This document shows positions 17,547 through 27,021 of a DNA stretch of 35,348 nucleotides, piece after piece. This DNA comes from Bacillota bacterium (GTDB taxonomy: Bacteria; Bacillota; Clostridia; SK-Y3), in assembly GCA_022360955.1 (NCBI GenBank), contig JAKSBV010000033.1, positions 1 to 35,348 of the forward strand, read 5' to 3'. The translations under genes and the position numbers were made by a program. The notes beneath the pieces were generated by a model. The model had not been told where the DNA came from, searched no databases, and saw only the letters and a list, made by a program, of their open reading frames with translations. Every line of letters begins with the position of its first letter. The first letter of the stretch is position 1.

Positions 17547-18471
17547 TCGCCTCTTCCCCCTTTGTAATCCTCATAAATGCGTCTTCAAGATTCTTTTGGC
17601 GTTCTCCGAAATAGATTACTTTTACATTATTTTTAACCAATTCCGTTAAAATATCAGATACGGTGTGCCCGTCTCCTTCAATACCAAACTCTATATTGTC
17701 TATATTCCGGATAACCTCGCTTACGGCAGGCTGTTCTTTTAAAATTTTTATCGCTGTTTCCACCCCATCTATTACCTCAATCTTCAATAGCCTTTTATTA
17801 GAGGTCTGCAGCATAATATCCTGTACACTTCCGGTTACAACCATTTTTCCATTTTCAATAATGCCTATTGAGGTAGATAGTTCGGACAATTCGGGAAGAA
17901 TATGCGAACTGATCAATATGGTTTTTCCCATGCTTTGTAAGGCCTTCAATATTTCCTTCATCTCAATCCTGGCTCTGGGGTCCAGTCCTGACGCCGGTTC
18001 GTCTAAAATTAACACAGCAGGGTCATGAACCAGGCTGCGGGCAAGACATAATCGCTGCTTCATTCCTCTCGAAAGCGAATCCACATAGCTTTCTCTTTTT
18101 TGCGATAAATCAACCAATTCCAATAGATCGGCAATAATTTTTTTTCTTCCTGAAACGTCTATTCTATTTGCAGCACAATAAAAATCCATATATTCATCTA
18201 CTTTTAAGTTATCATAGACCCCAAAAAAATCGGGCATATATCCTACTTTTTCACGTACTTTTCTCCTATTCTTAGTGATGTCATCCCCTTCTATCAATAC
18301 CCTTCCGGCCGTTGGCTTCATTAAGCCGGCTATAATTTTTATTGTAGTTGTCTTGCCGACACCGTTAGGACCTACAAACCCAAAAATATGGCCCTTAGGG
18401 ATTTCAAAAGACAATTCATTGACTGCCGTAAACTTTCCATATTTTTTGACTAAATTTTCAATCATCAGCAC
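17536..18471 (-). CDS. ABC transporter ATP-binding protein
   Basis: The 311-residue ATPase shows Walker A GPNGVGKTT (34-42), ABC signature LSRGMKQRL, Walker B VLILDEPASGLDP and the switch histidine in ISSHIL. The extra 80-residue C-terminal domain is typical of ATPases paired with ABC-2 permeases. The GTG start overlaps the stop of the previous gene (TAGTG). An ATG two codons later is an alternative, but the coupling favours the GTG. Confidence 0.96.
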   Translation of the reverse strand: MLMIENLVKKYGKFTAVNELSFEIPKGHIFGFVGPNGVGKTTTIKIIAGLMKPTAGRVLIEGDDITKNRRKVREKVGYMPDFFGVYDNLKVDEYMDFYCAANRIDVSGRKKIIADLLELVDLSQKRESYVDSLSRGMKQRLCLARSLVHDPAVLILDEPASGLDPRARIEMKEILKALQSMGKTILISSHILPELSELSTSIGIIENGKMVVTGSVQDIMLQTSNKRLLKIEVIDGVETAIKILKEQPAVSEVIRNIDNIEFGIEGDGHTVSDILTELVKNNVKVIYFGERQKNLEDAFMRITKGEEANEA

Positions 18472-20960
18472 TATCGGACCACCCCTTCCAACTCAATATC
18501 CGGTGCCTCTATCATACCATGGTTTCCTCTATTTTTGCTATTTTGACTTCCACCAATATCAAACATCACTTTAATTTTATTATCCTTTGAGATATACTGT
18601 GCTGCAATATCACTGCCAACCATACAATAGGATGTTATTTCTTCCCACTGCTCGTTATGATAGTTATACAGCAATCTTTTGGTGTCCATCGAGAGTTTCG
18701 TAATTGGTGTATACCAATTAAGCGCAAACATACTCACAGAAATTTTACGGGGAATGTTAAATTGGAATATTACTCTTCCTCCACCATCAAATTCTACTCT
18801 CGCTTTCCTGGATGGATCAAAATTAGAACGCACATTCCCCTCCGTAGATTCCACTTTACCCTTCACAAAACCATACGGCAGTTGAATGCCTTCTCCTTTT
18901 TCAAGGTTTAGCGTCATCGGTATGACAATTAAATTCTGATAATACTTTTTGATTGGTTTCCCATTGGCATATACATTCAACTCTAAATCCGCATCGCTCC
19001 AGCCGTAAAGTACAGGCGGCATACTGTCACCTGACTTCACTGCATCGGAGTTATAGTAATATTCAAAAATAGATCTTCGCTGCTGTATAATCCTCCACGG
19101 CTCATCTCCTTTAGCAGCCCGTTGATTTCGGTCAAATTCGAAAATATCATCTAATAAAGCGTGATAATTATTCATATTACTATTCACCATTAACTTCTCG
19201 CTAAATTCTTTTGTTTCCGCTATTTCTAAATCTCCAATTTTCACAAAGCTGTTTCCGATAATAATAAAGGCATCCTCAAGCTTAAAAACGGTGTTGTTGG
19301 TAATATGACCGTTCATAATATTATCTTTTACTGTAATACTGTTACCGAATCTCTCCGGAAAATCGACTTTTTTGTGCATGGTAAAATGACTAAAGTCCCA
19401 TAACCCTTTATCATAAAATTCAACGGCCGGCTGTTCTCCCAGCGTAAATTTTGAAATGATTTCCTGCTTCTCTCGTTCATCGTAATTTCTATAATGTCTA
19501 TCCGAATAAAGATTAGCGGTGAAATCAACGCCTACATCTTTAGACGTTGTAATTTTCAATGTGCCTCTTCTTGCATTAAATAACCCCGTATGCGCTGTTA
19601 CCGCCACACTTTTACTATCATTTTTAAACTCAATAATTGAAACAATGTTGCCAACAGCATTTGAAACCCTCGTTCCAAAACCTATGATATAAATCCCCAA
19701 ACTAAAAACCAAGACAATAACCGGAATAGAAACCCATGACCATTCTCTTTTGTCCTTTTTCTTCAGTATTAAATAGTTTACCGGTCCCACAATAAGGATG
19801 AACAAGCCCATCAAGATCATTAACAAAGTAATAGAAGTTGTTTTTGCAAAAGGCATATTTCTTAATGCACTATACATAGAATGATAAGAATGCCCATATC
19901 CTCTAAATTTCACAAATTCCTCGTCTTCCATTCTTTCTCCTATTAATGTCGTGATAATATTTTTACAGACAAGCCGGTTTCCGCCTTCCCAGCTCGAAAA
20001 CGGTTCCAAACCCATATCAAATGCCAGATAGGCAATGGCCCCTTTTCCAAAACGTTTAGAGGCTATTAACGGTATATCCGGATATGTATCGTCCGCTAAC
20101 AGGATTTGTGCATCTGCTATTACAAATGCTGCAGCTCGCATGGATGGTGTTTCCGGAAAACCTCCTCTTTCAGTATATACCTCAAAAGCGGTACCGCTAT
20201 TCAATGTTCTCTCTTCTAATTGATTTGCGATTTTGAAAGGTTCCGGTAATCCGTTAAGTACCTTTTTATAATTCGCTCCTGTCCCCAACATCAATAGCCC
20301 ACCATTTTCAACCCAATGGACAAGCCTTTGCCTTTGCTCGTTATCCAGCATAGAAGTGTCAAAATTGTTAATCACCAAAACGTTAAAGTTCTGCAATACT
20401 TTATCTTCTACCGGAAAACTTTTTTCACTGAGTTCAACAACTTCACTTTGAGAAGAGGCGCGTTCATTGGTCAAATTTAGCCCTGCCAGATACCTAAGAC
20501 CGGACATATCATCGGCTAAAACGCCAACAAGCAAAGTATTCGGATGTAAGGATTTTTTGAAATAGTATTTTTGCTCTTTTACAATTGCTTTGCCTTGAAC
20601 AATTCTTATATCAATCGATGCACGATTTCGATTTACAGGCACACTAATGGCAAACTGCTTTTTTCCTCCACTCGGCAGATTGATAGGCAATGCATAAATG
20701 GATGATTTGGCGTCAGCCTCCATATGGTTTCCCACAACCTGAACTTCACCGTCAAAATGATCTCCACTGTTTTTTAATGTGATGGTAACCGGTGTCCATG
20801 TACCAATTTTGTGTATTCCGTCAAATCCGCCTTCTATATTAATAATTTCTATTCCACCCTCGGCACTTACGGCATAAGGATTTACTGCTGACATCATAAG
20901 AAGTATGAATGGCAATAATAAAAAAATGTATTTTTTATGCTTTATAGCAGCTGATAACAC
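18471..20960 (-). CDS. Large exported membrane protein with GATase1-like domain, MoxR/ABC cluster
   Basis: This 829-residue protein is unnamed. From GTG 20960 (GGGGGG six bases upstream) it has a signal peptide ending near AVSA (about 33) and a beta-rich domain resembling a carrier or adhesion fold (about 35-140). A region at about 165-325 resembles a class I glutamine amidotransferase fold without a clear catalytic triad. Two transmembrane helices follow (about 375-399 and 409-429), then a long C-terminal region (430-829) of beta-rich character. It is the first gene of the cluster and overlaps the ATPase gene. An extended frame to 21023 lacks a ribosome binding site. No separate promoter was found in the short upstream gap. 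Confidence 0.9.
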   Translation of the reverse strand: MLSAAIKHKKYIFLLLPFILLMMSAVNPYAVSAEGGIEIINIEGGFDGIHKIGTWTPVTITLKNSGDHFDGEVQVVGNHMEADAKSSIYALPINLPSGGKKQFAISVPVNRNRASIDIRIVQGKAIVKEQKYYFKKSLHPNTLLVGVLADDMSGLRYLAGLNLTNERASSQSEVVELSEKSFPVEDKVLQNFNVLVINNFDTSMLDNEQRQRLVHWVENGGLLMLGTGANYKKVLNGLPEPFKIANQLEERTLNSGTAFEVYTERGGFPETPSMRAAAFVIADAQILLADDTYPDIPLIASKRFGKGAIAYLAFDMGLEPFSSWEGGNRLVCKNIITTLIGERMEDEEFVKFRGYGHSYHSMYSALRNMPFAKTTSITLLMILMGLFILIVGPVNYLILKKKDKREWSWVSIPVIVLVFSLGIYIIGFGTRVSNAVGNIVSIIEFKNDSKSVAVTAHTGLFNARRGTLKITTSKDVGVDFTANLYSDRHYRNYDEREKQEIISKFTLGEQPAVEFYDKGLWDFSHFTMHKKVDFPERFGNSITVKDNIMNGHITNNTVFKLEDAFIIIGNSFVKIGDLEIAETKEFSEKLMVNSNMNNYHALLDDIFEFDRNQRAAKGDEPWRIIQQRRSIFEYYYNSDAVKSGDSMPPVLYGWSDADLELNVYANGKPIKKYYQNLIVIPMTLNLEKGEGIQLPYGFVKGKVESTEGNVRSNFDPSRKARVEFDGGGRVIFQFNIPRKISVSMFALNWYTPITKLSMDTKRLLYNYHNEQWEEITSYCMVGSDIAAQYISKDNKIKVMFDIGGSQNSKNRGNHGMIEAPDIELEGVVR

Positions 20961-21021
20961 AACAATCCCCCCTAAGGTTTTTGGACGCAAATAGGGTGTA
21001 AAAAGTTCCCCGGAACGGCAC

Positions 21022-21049
21022 AAAATCGAAAGGGGTCCCTTTCGATTTT
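21022..21049 (-). terminator. Terminator overlapping the stop of the lytic transglycosylase gene
   Basis: Arms AAAATCGAAAGGG (21022-21034) and CCCTTTCGATTTT (21037-21049) are perfect. They would form a 12-pair stem with a small loop, followed on the minus strand by a short U-rich end. The TAA stop lies in the stem. A second small palindrome GTTCCCCGGAAC (21005-21016) follows. Confidence 0.75.
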
Positions 21050-21629
21050 ACTCCGATGCATCATATATTTTTTTGTACGCACTGTACGCTTTCATGACTT
21101 TTTTAACATACTGCTCCGTCTCTCGAAAAGGAATGCGGTCCAGACTTTTGCCCGATCGGCTCAGGGTCTTATCGTTAAGCCACTTTCTCACGTTTCCGCT
21201 TCCGCCGTTATAGGCTGCAAGCACCAGATGAATATCCCGGTTAAACTCCTTCATTAAATTATTCAAATACCAGCAGCCGATTCTCACATTCGTATCAGGG
21301 TCATAGACCTGTTCGATGTCAAAGCCTTCTAACCCGATCTGGTCGGCTCCCCACTGGGCCGTAGTATCCATAAGCTGCATCAATCCCTTGGCACCCTTAT
21401 GGGATTCCACATCCGGCCTAAAACTGCTCTCTACTTTTATAACCGCCATGACCAAATAAGGGTCGATTTGGTAATGCTCCGCATACTCAAAGACTATACT
21501 CTCATAGTTGAGCGGATAAAAAAAACGCAATAGATGTTGAGGAAACATAAGCATCCAAGTAACGATCAAAAATGTCACAACCACTACTATAAAAAAACGG
21601 TATCTACGCATATTCACAATAATAAACAC
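21048..21629 (-). CDS. Membrane-anchored lytic transglycosylase (SLT domain)
   Basis: Lytic transglycosylases cleave peptidoglycan with formation of 1,6-anhydromuramic ends. The 193-residue protein has an N-terminal membrane segment (about 10-30) and an SLT domain (about 50-180). The catalytic glutamate is E67 in KVESSF, with the downstream motifs GAKGLMQLMD and AAYNGGSGNV. The start is GTG at 21629 with AGGTGAT upstream. It follows coaE and polA in the same direction, an arrangement I recall from other Clostridia. A role in growth or sporulation cannot be separated from sequence. Confidence 0.92.
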   Translation of the reverse strand: MFIIVNMRRYRFFIVVVVTFLIVTWMLMFPQHLLRFFYPLNYESIVFEYAEHYQIDPYLVMAVIKVESSFRPDVESHKGAKGLMQLMDTTAQWGADQIGLEGFDIEQVYDPDTNVRIGCWYLNNLMKEFNRDIHLVLAAYNGGSGNVRKWLNDKTLSRSGKSLDRIPFRETEQYVKKVMKAYSAYKKIYDASE

Positions 21630-21750
21630 ATCATCACCTATCTAGTTTAGCCGACAGCCAAACACATTTTTATTCAATGAACCCAGCAAGTCATCTCTCT
21701 TTTTAGGTTTCCCCTTATAAAAAACCGTACATCTTACGCTAAACACAACT

Positions 21751-21783
21751 ACCCACCACCAACCACCCACTACCCACTATCCC
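21751..21783 (-). repeat. G-tract repeat overlapping the coaE stop codon
   Basis: On the coding strand the end of coaE runs into repeated GTGGGTA/GTGGTTG units, with at least four GGG tracts. The TAG stop lies inside the repeat. It matches the motif at the coaE 5' end. Confidence 0.7.
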
Positions 21784-22394
21784 ATCAATTCCACCACTTG
21801 CATACGTAAAAACGCTATATCTTTTACATTGTGTATAACAGCGGAGGCATATTTTTTCATTTCCTCTTCCGGCAGTTGGGCATTGATCCGGTTCTCAGCC
21901 TCCTGCCGAGAAAGTGAATCTCTTTTCATAATGCGTTCCAGTCTTTCTCCCCTATCGGCCACAACAACCCAAACCCTATCGCATATCTTGTATAACCCGC
22001 TTTCAACAAGCACAGCCGCATCCACGATAATACTAGTATATGCCTGCTTTGCCCTCTTCCATTCTATATCTTGCTTAATTCTCTCAACAATATAGGTATG
22101 GGTGATCTGATTTAACAATTTTAACTTTTCCCGATCGGCAAAAACTATACCGCCCAATTTTTTTCTGTTTAATTCTCCCGATACCAACAAGATGTCATTG
22201 CCAAAGGCTTCAACGATCTTCTGCAAGGCTTCCTGCCCTTTTTGCACAATTTCCCTTGCAATCATATCCGCATCAATGACGCCGGCCCCCAATTCGCCGG
22301 CTATTCGTGAAACGGTGCTTTTACCACTGCCCGTTCCTCCGGTTAACCCTATCACCCTCACATTTTCACTGCCCATTACCCACCACCCGCCCAA
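21777..22394 (-). CDS. coaE: Dephospho-CoA kinase
   Basis: CoaE phosphorylates dephospho-CoA, the last step of coenzyme A synthesis. The P-loop GGTGSGKST is at about 19-27, and the family motifs DADMIAR and QITHTYI follow. Length is 205 residues. The start is uncertain. ATG 22394 lies 11 bases after the polA stop with a short GGAG-CGC spacing. The first codons (Met-Gly-Gly-Trp-Trp) come from a G-rich repeat and are not part of the family fold. ATG 22376 or GTG 22361 would match other CoaE proteins better but lack clear ribosome binding sites. The position after polA suggests co-transcription. Confidence 0.93.
   Translation of the reverse strand: MGGWWVMGSENVRVIGLTGGTGSGKSTVSRIAGELGAGVIDADMIAREIVQKGQEALQKIVEAFGNDILLVSGELNRKKLGGIVFADREKLKLLNQITHTYIVERIKQDIEWKRAKQAYTSIIVDAAVLVESGLYKICDRVWVVVADRGERLERIMKRDSLSRQEAENRINAQLPEEEMKKYASAVIHNVKDIAFLRMQVVELMG
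22371..22392 (-). repeat. G-tract repeat at the coaE 5' end (possible G-quadruplex)
   Basis: On the coding strand four GGG tracts are spaced by one, four and four bases (G3-N1-G3-N4-G3-N4-G3). This fits a canonical intramolecular G-quadruplex. It covers the presumed start region of coaE and resembles the repeat at 21751-21783. Confidence 0.7.
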
Positions 22395-22405
22395 TGCGCT
22401 CCAAA

Positions 22406-25105
22406 TTACTTCGCATCATACCAACTTTTTCCTGCATTCAAATCTACAACCAAAGGCACTGTCATCTCCGCCGCATTGGACATCTCATTTTTCATTATTT
22501 CTTTTACTTCGTCTATTTCGTTGTGATGTGCCTCTACAATCAATTCATCATGGACTTGAAGAATAAGCCTTGATTTTAAACGTCTTTCTTTGAGCTTACG
22601 GTAAACATTGACCATCGCTATTTTAATAATATCCGCAGCACTCCCTTGGATAGGCGTGTTCATTGAGATTCTTTCTCCAAAGGAACGGGCAACAAAATTT
22701 TTGGCGTGAAGTTCTGGAATGTACCTTCTCCTGTTCAACATTGTTGTCACATACCCCTGATTTTTTGCCAAATGTACAATATCGACCATGTATTGCTTAA
22801 CCAAGCCATATTTTTCAAGATACCCGTCAATATATTTTTTCGCTTCTTTCTTTGTAATGCCCAGATCTTGAGACAGACTAAAGTCCCCAATGCCATATAC
22901 GATCCCGAAATTCACCGCTTTCGCTCTCGTTCTCATCAACGAGGTCACTTCTTCCATCGGTACACCGAATACCTGGGAAGCCGTTTTTCTATGAATATCT
23001 TCATCGTTGACAAAAGCATCAATCATATTGGGGTCACCGGAAATATGCGCCAAAACCCTTAATTCGATTTGAGAATAATCCGCATCCACCAGAACGTACT
23101 CGTCATCGGATGCTATAAACATCTTGCGTATTTCCCGCCCCAGCGCCAACCGGATCGGTATATTTTGCATATTCGGCTCCGTACTGCTGATTCTGCCGGT
23201 CACTGTCACCGTTTGATTAAAGCTGGAATGTATTTTCCCCGTCTGTTCGTCAATCACATTTAACAGCCCGTCTGCATAGGTGGATTTCAGCTTTACCAAG
23301 TGCCTGTATTCCATCAGCTTTTCAATGATTTCATGCTTTCCTTTGAGCTTTTCAAGCACCTCAATATTGGTTGAATACCCTGTTTTGGTCTTCTTGACAA
23401 CCGGAAGACCCAATTTATCAAATAAAATAACCCCTAACTGTTTAGGAGAATTAATATTAAAGGATTCTCCCGCAAAGGCATATATCTTTTCCGCCAGTTC
23501 ATGAATCTTTTGCTCCAGCATTGCGGAAAACTCCAGCAACTTATCCCTATCTGCCTTAAAACCTATAATCTGCATATCCGCCAGTACTTCTATCAACGGC
23601 AATTCTACCTCATAATAAAGGTGCTCCTGATCATGTGCTTTGATCTTATCTTGCAATACTTTTACCAACTTCGGCAATACGGATACCTGCCGGCAGGCAA
23701 AATGCACGGCAGTCGTCTTTTCGATCTCATTGATGGACAATCTCTTCTTTCCTTTACCGAATACAGCTTCGTCGGACGGTATATGTTCCTTTAGAAATTC
23801 CTGTGCGATTTCATCAATCTGGTAGGAATTGCGGGATGGGTTGACAAGATAGGCGCCTATCATGGTATCAAAATGCAAACCATGAATCTGAATGCCATAG
23901 TGGTGCAGGAGCACGATGTCCTCCTTCATGTGATGTCCTATTTTTCGGACGGCGGGGTCTTCAAATACGGGCTTTAACATATCCATTACGTATTCTTCGG
24001 TCAAGTCTTGATTGATATCAATATAGGCCGCATAGGCCTCCTTCTCCGATTGACCGTTTACAATAACGGCCAAGGAAAACAGCTTGCCATGCAAATGATT
24101 CTGGTCCGAATATAAAACATATACCATTTCTTGATTTGCCACAATATCTCGGACAACCTCGGCAAGTCCTTCTGCCGTCTTAATATGCTTACATTCACAT
24201 TCCGTTACATCAACTACATCTTCGGCCGACTCCAATTGAAACTTTTGGATTAAGTTTTTAAATTCCAATCGCCGAAAAATGTCCAACAATTTCTCCGTAT
24301 CATAGTCCTGCTTCATACAATCGGAAATCCCAATATCAATGGGTACATTTTTATCGATGGTCGCCAATTTTTTGCTCAAGAAAGCCTTTTCTTTATCGGC
24401 GATAAGGTTTTCTTTTACGTTTTTTCTTGCTTTTACATCTTCAATATTTTCATATAATTGTTCTATGCTTTTGTACTGCCGTATCAGCAACAGGGCCGTC
24501 TTTTCTCCAACGCCTGCTACTCCCGGAATATTATCCGAAGGATCACCCATCAAACCTTTTACATCAATAAACTGGAGAGGGGTCACACCATATTTTTCAA
24601 AAACCGCTTGATCGTCATATTCATGGGTTTCGGTCATCCCTTTTCGGGTAACGGGTAATTTAATGCGGGTTTTTTGTGAAGCAAGCTGCAGAGCATCTTT
24701 ATCACCCGTCACAATAACACATTCCAAGCCTTTCTCTTCACAAAGCCGCGACATCGTACCGATAATATCGTCGGCCTCATATCCCTCTTTTTGCAGTATG
24801 GTAATATTCATCGCCTGTAACACCTGCTTTAAAACAGGCAATTGTTCTGCCAATTCATCAGGCATTCCTTTTCTATGTGCTTTATATTGTTCAAAATCTT
24901 TATGCCTGAATGTAGGCGCTTTCATATCAAATGCCACACATATACATTGCGGGTCTTCTTCTTCCAGATATTTTAAAAATATATTGAGAAAACCATATAC
25001 TGCGTTAGTATGCAGCCCTTCGGAATTGGTAAGGTACCCAATACCATAAAAAGCCCGGTTAATAATGCTATTCCCGTCAATAACTATTAATTTCTTTATA
25101 TCCAT
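22406..25105 (-). CDS. polA: DNA polymerase I
   Basis: PolA fills gaps and removes RNA primers in replication and repair. From ATG 25105 (GGAGAGGCAT upstream) it has 899 residues. The 5' nuclease domain (about 1-300) starts with DGNSIINRAFYG. A middle 3'-5' exonuclease-like domain (about 310-490) lacks the usual DxE and YxxxD carboxylates and is probably inactive, as in other Firmicutes. The polymerase domain (about 500-899) has motif A DADYSQIELR, the O-helix RAKAVNFGIVYG and motif C LQVHDELIVEA. A longer frame to 25129 is not needed. The downstream coaE is nine bases away, so they share a transcript. Confidence 0.98.
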   Translation of the reverse strand: MDIKKLIVIDGNSIINRAFYGIGYLTNSEGLHTNAVYGFLNIFLKYLEEEDPQCICVAFDMKAPTFRHKDFEQYKAHRKGMPDELAEQLPVLKQVLQAMNITILQKEGYEADDIIGTMSRLCEEKGLECVIVTGDKDALQLASQKTRIKLPVTRKGMTETHEYDDQAVFEKYGVTPLQFIDVKGLMGDPSDNIPGVAGVGEKTALLLIRQYKSIEQLYENIEDVKARKNVKENLIADKEKAFLSKKLATIDKNVPIDIGISDCMKQDYDTEKLLDIFRRLEFKNLIQKFQLESAEDVVDVTECECKHIKTAEGLAEVVRDIVANQEMVYVLYSDQNHLHGKLFSLAVIVNGQSEKEAYAAYIDINQDLTEEYVMDMLKPVFEDPAVRKIGHHMKEDIVLLHHYGIQIHGLHFDTMIGAYLVNPSRNSYQIDEIAQEFLKEHIPSDEAVFGKGKKRLSINEIEKTTAVHFACRQVSVLPKLVKVLQDKIKAHDQEHLYYEVELPLIEVLADMQIIGFKADRDKLLEFSAMLEQKIHELAEKIYAFAGESFNINSPKQLGVILFDKLGLPVVKKTKTGYSTNIEVLEKLKGKHEIIEKLMEYRHLVKLKSTYADGLLNVIDEQTGKIHSSFNQTVTVTGRISSTEPNMQNIPIRLALGREIRKMFIASDDEYVLVDADYSQIELRVLAHISGDPNMIDAFVNDEDIHRKTASQVFGVPMEEVTSLMRTRAKAVNFGIVYGIGDFSLSQDLGITKKEAKKYIDGYLEKYGLVKQYMVDIVHLAKNQGYVTTMLNRRRYIPELHAKNFVARSFGERISMNTPIQGSAADIIKIAMVNVYRKLKERRLKSRLILQVHDELIVEAHHNEIDEVKEIMKNEMSNAAEMTVPLVVDLNAGKSWYDAK

Positions 25106-25166
25106 ATGCCTCTCCTTTATAAATATCACATTTTAAAAATGTATTTAGGTGCAAAATACGCTATCT

Positions 25167-25370
25167 TTAATATGCTTCTGCAGCGTTTACATGAGTACTT
25201 AAGGCCACACCGTCGATATTTGTATCCATTTTTACGGTTACCCAATCCCCTGCTTTGTAATGACTATTTTCCAATACACCGAGCGGAACAGAAATTTCAA
25301 GCATCCCATCCTGTATTATAATATAGGCCTGTCCGTCTTCAACCCTGTCAATCAAGCCGATAAAATTCAT
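25167..25370 (-). CDS. Small DUF3006-like protein
   Basis: The 67-residue protein has the pattern of DUF3006: an IDRVEDGQA start, alternating beta-strand residues, and a GDWVTVKMD segment. These are small beta-rich proteins of unknown function. I start at ATG 25370 because GGAGG is eight bases upstream; the codons before it are not needed. It precedes polA by about 60 bases in the same direction and may be co-transcribed. Confidence 0.75.
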   Translation of the reverse strand: MNFIGLIDRVEDGQAYIIIQDGMLEISVPLGVLENSHYKAGDWVTVKMDTNIDGVALSTHVNAAEAY

Positions 25371-25717
25371 ATGTAAAACCTCCAATTAACGATATAGTAG
25401 GCAGTAAACGATGTTATAGACCGCCGTTTAAAATAACATCTATATTTGAAAAAACCGTAGAATCATCATTGCTTATTCAAATGGCTTTTAAAGTTGCCGT
25501 TTGTTATCTTTAATGCTATGTAATATTATAACCTATAATACTATATTTTTGTACGTTTTTTTTATTTGCCTTCAATAAAAACGTAAAGACATTACCCCCT
25601 TTCCTTTTTGGCCGTGACTGATCATGCCGGCATCCTATCTATTTCCCGGCAAACATCCCCTCATATTATTCGCAAAAAATACAATATATTGCGTATAAAC
25701 TCTTTTTCGCTTTCCAT
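25371..25717. other. Gene-free stretch between the DUF3006-like gene and the anti-sigma terminator
   Basis: No coding frame with a plausible ribosome binding site was seen. It contains a TATAAT -10 candidate on the minus strand near 25530-25535 with a poor -35, which may serve the DUF3006-like gene and polA. It also holds a TGCCGG/CCGGCA pair around 25627-25655. I recognised no riboswitch. Confidence 0.5.
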
Positions 25718-25770
25718 AAAAAAGCTTGGAAACACGCCGTTTACCGTACAGAATGTTCCCAAGCTTTTTT
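25718..25770 (-). terminator. Terminator of the ECF sigma operon (bidirectional)
   Basis: Perfect 12-base arms AAAAAAGCTTGG (25718-25729) and CCAAGCTTTTTT (25759-25770) enclose a 29-base loop. The A and T tracts at the ends let it work in both directions. It lies about 115 bases beyond the anti-sigma gene. Confidence 0.85.
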
Positions 25771-25885
25771 AGCCTTATCATCTAATATCCGGTTGTTGGT
25801 ATAGATATCGCACTTTAAAATCGAATATATATTTCTATCTTTTTTTGTTGCATACCGTTCACTGTCAACTGTGTTAACCAAAGCC

Positions 25886-26998
25886 CTACTCACTGTCCCC
25901 TATTTCCACTTCAATAATACATTTACTGACCGAATTCTGTATCTCATAGAGTCTATGCCTTACTTCCTGCATTTGCTTATCCGCCTTCTCGATTTCCTGG
26001 GGCTCACTATTTTCCTGTTGTAATTGTTGGATTTTCAAAGTTAAATCATCATATTGTGTAAGTAAAGCTTGGTATGTTTCCGTTACATCTTCTTTCGTGT
26101 CGTTAATTTCACTGTTTGCCGCAATTGATTGAATAAAAGAAAGCATGTGCCCAACATTTTGTTCCGGCATCCCATCTTTTTCTAATACACCTATCATCAG
26201 CCGGCCTTCTATCATTTCATAGTCAATATCATATTCAAAAGTTTGCTCCTCCAATTTCTGCAACAATAAGGTTTGATCTTCTTCTGTCATGGTTATCTGA
26301 TACCGACACACAAACAATGAGAGCTCATCCTTGAGTATGTCGACGGAAAGGTTCTCTTTGTCAAGTCTTTCATCGGCACTGTAATTCTCCAATCTTTGTA
26401 ATGCGGAACCGGCAAAATCTTCTACGCATTCCAACTCAACAGGAGGCTTATCCTGTAAAATCACAGACCTTGAATTTTGCTCTTGATATTCGGGTATTTC
26501 TGCATTTCCGCTTTTTTGCGGCGGCAACGGAGCACTTGCAGCTTCCAGTCGTTGATCTCCAGCGCCTGGTGCTCTTTTGACTGCAGTATCCGCTATGCTA
26601 TGGTCTTCCAGTACAGCTTCGGTTACATAGGCTTGCTCAGCCCTATTTATAGAATCATGAACCGAATCGAAAACCTGTGTTTTAACTAATAAAATTAATA
26701 ATATGGCTGCTGCCAGTCCGGAATACGCTTTCCAATTCATATACCAGCGCCGTTTCGTTTGTCGGGTATCTTGACCGGTTTGTACAAGTTTTTGATGTAG
26801 TTGTTGTTTAAAATCATCCGGCAGCTCTACTTCTTCAATTTCGTTACATTCTCTTACAATAGATTTTAAAAGATCAACTTCCTGTCTGCATTGCTCACAG
26901 GTACTCAAGTGCTGTTCAAATGTTTGCAGCTCGTCATCGGTTAATTCATGATCAATATATAAAGATATTTGTTCCCTAACCTGTTCACATGTTAACAC
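25886..26998 (-). CDS. Zinc-finger anti-sigma factor with DUF4349-like extracellular coiled coil
   Basis: The 370-residue protein likely sequesters the adjacent ECF sigma factor. The N-terminal anti-sigma zinc finger has H30, C34 and C37 in HxxxCxxC, with C4 nearby. A membrane helix lies at about 90-108. The extracellular part has a low-complexity linker and a C-terminal region (about 220-370) resembling DUF4349, with a long coiled coil (KEDVTETYQALLTQYDDL and following). The GTG start has GGAGG eight bases upstream. The gene is 23 bases after the sigma factor and ends before a strong terminator. Signal-induced proteolysis is the usual release mode, but no protease gene lies nearby. Confidence 0.88.
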   Translation of the reverse strand: MLTCEQVREQISLYIDHELTDDELQTFEQHLSTCEQCRQEVDLLKSIVRECNEIEEVELPDDFKQQLHQKLVQTGQDTRQTKRRWYMNWKAYSGLAAAILLILLVKTQVFDSVHDSINRAEQAYVTEAVLEDHSIADTAVKRAPGAGDQRLEAASAPLPPQKSGNAEIPEYQEQNSRSVILQDKPPVELECVEDFAGSALQRLENYSADERLDKENLSVDILKDELSLFVCRYQITMTEEDQTLLLQKLEEQTFEYDIDYEMIEGRLMIGVLEKDGMPEQNVGHMLSFIQSIAANSEINDTKEDVTETYQALLTQYDDLTLKIQQLQQENSEPQEIEKADKQMQEVRHRLYEIQNSVSKCIIEVEIGDSE

Positions 26999-27021
26999 TA
27001 GAAATCCCTCCTTTCCTCTAT

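Noticed and set aside
22406-25105. Active 3'-5' proofreading domain in PolA
   Set aside because: The expected DxE and YxxxD acidic residues are not present at the matching places, so the domain is read as inactive.
25560-25715. Structured-looking intergenic sequence with TGCCGG/CCGGCA arms, considered as a riboswitch
   Set aside because: No conserved core of TPP, cobalamin, c-di-GMP, SAM, fluoride, M-box or yybP types could be matched, and no gene on the proper side fits.
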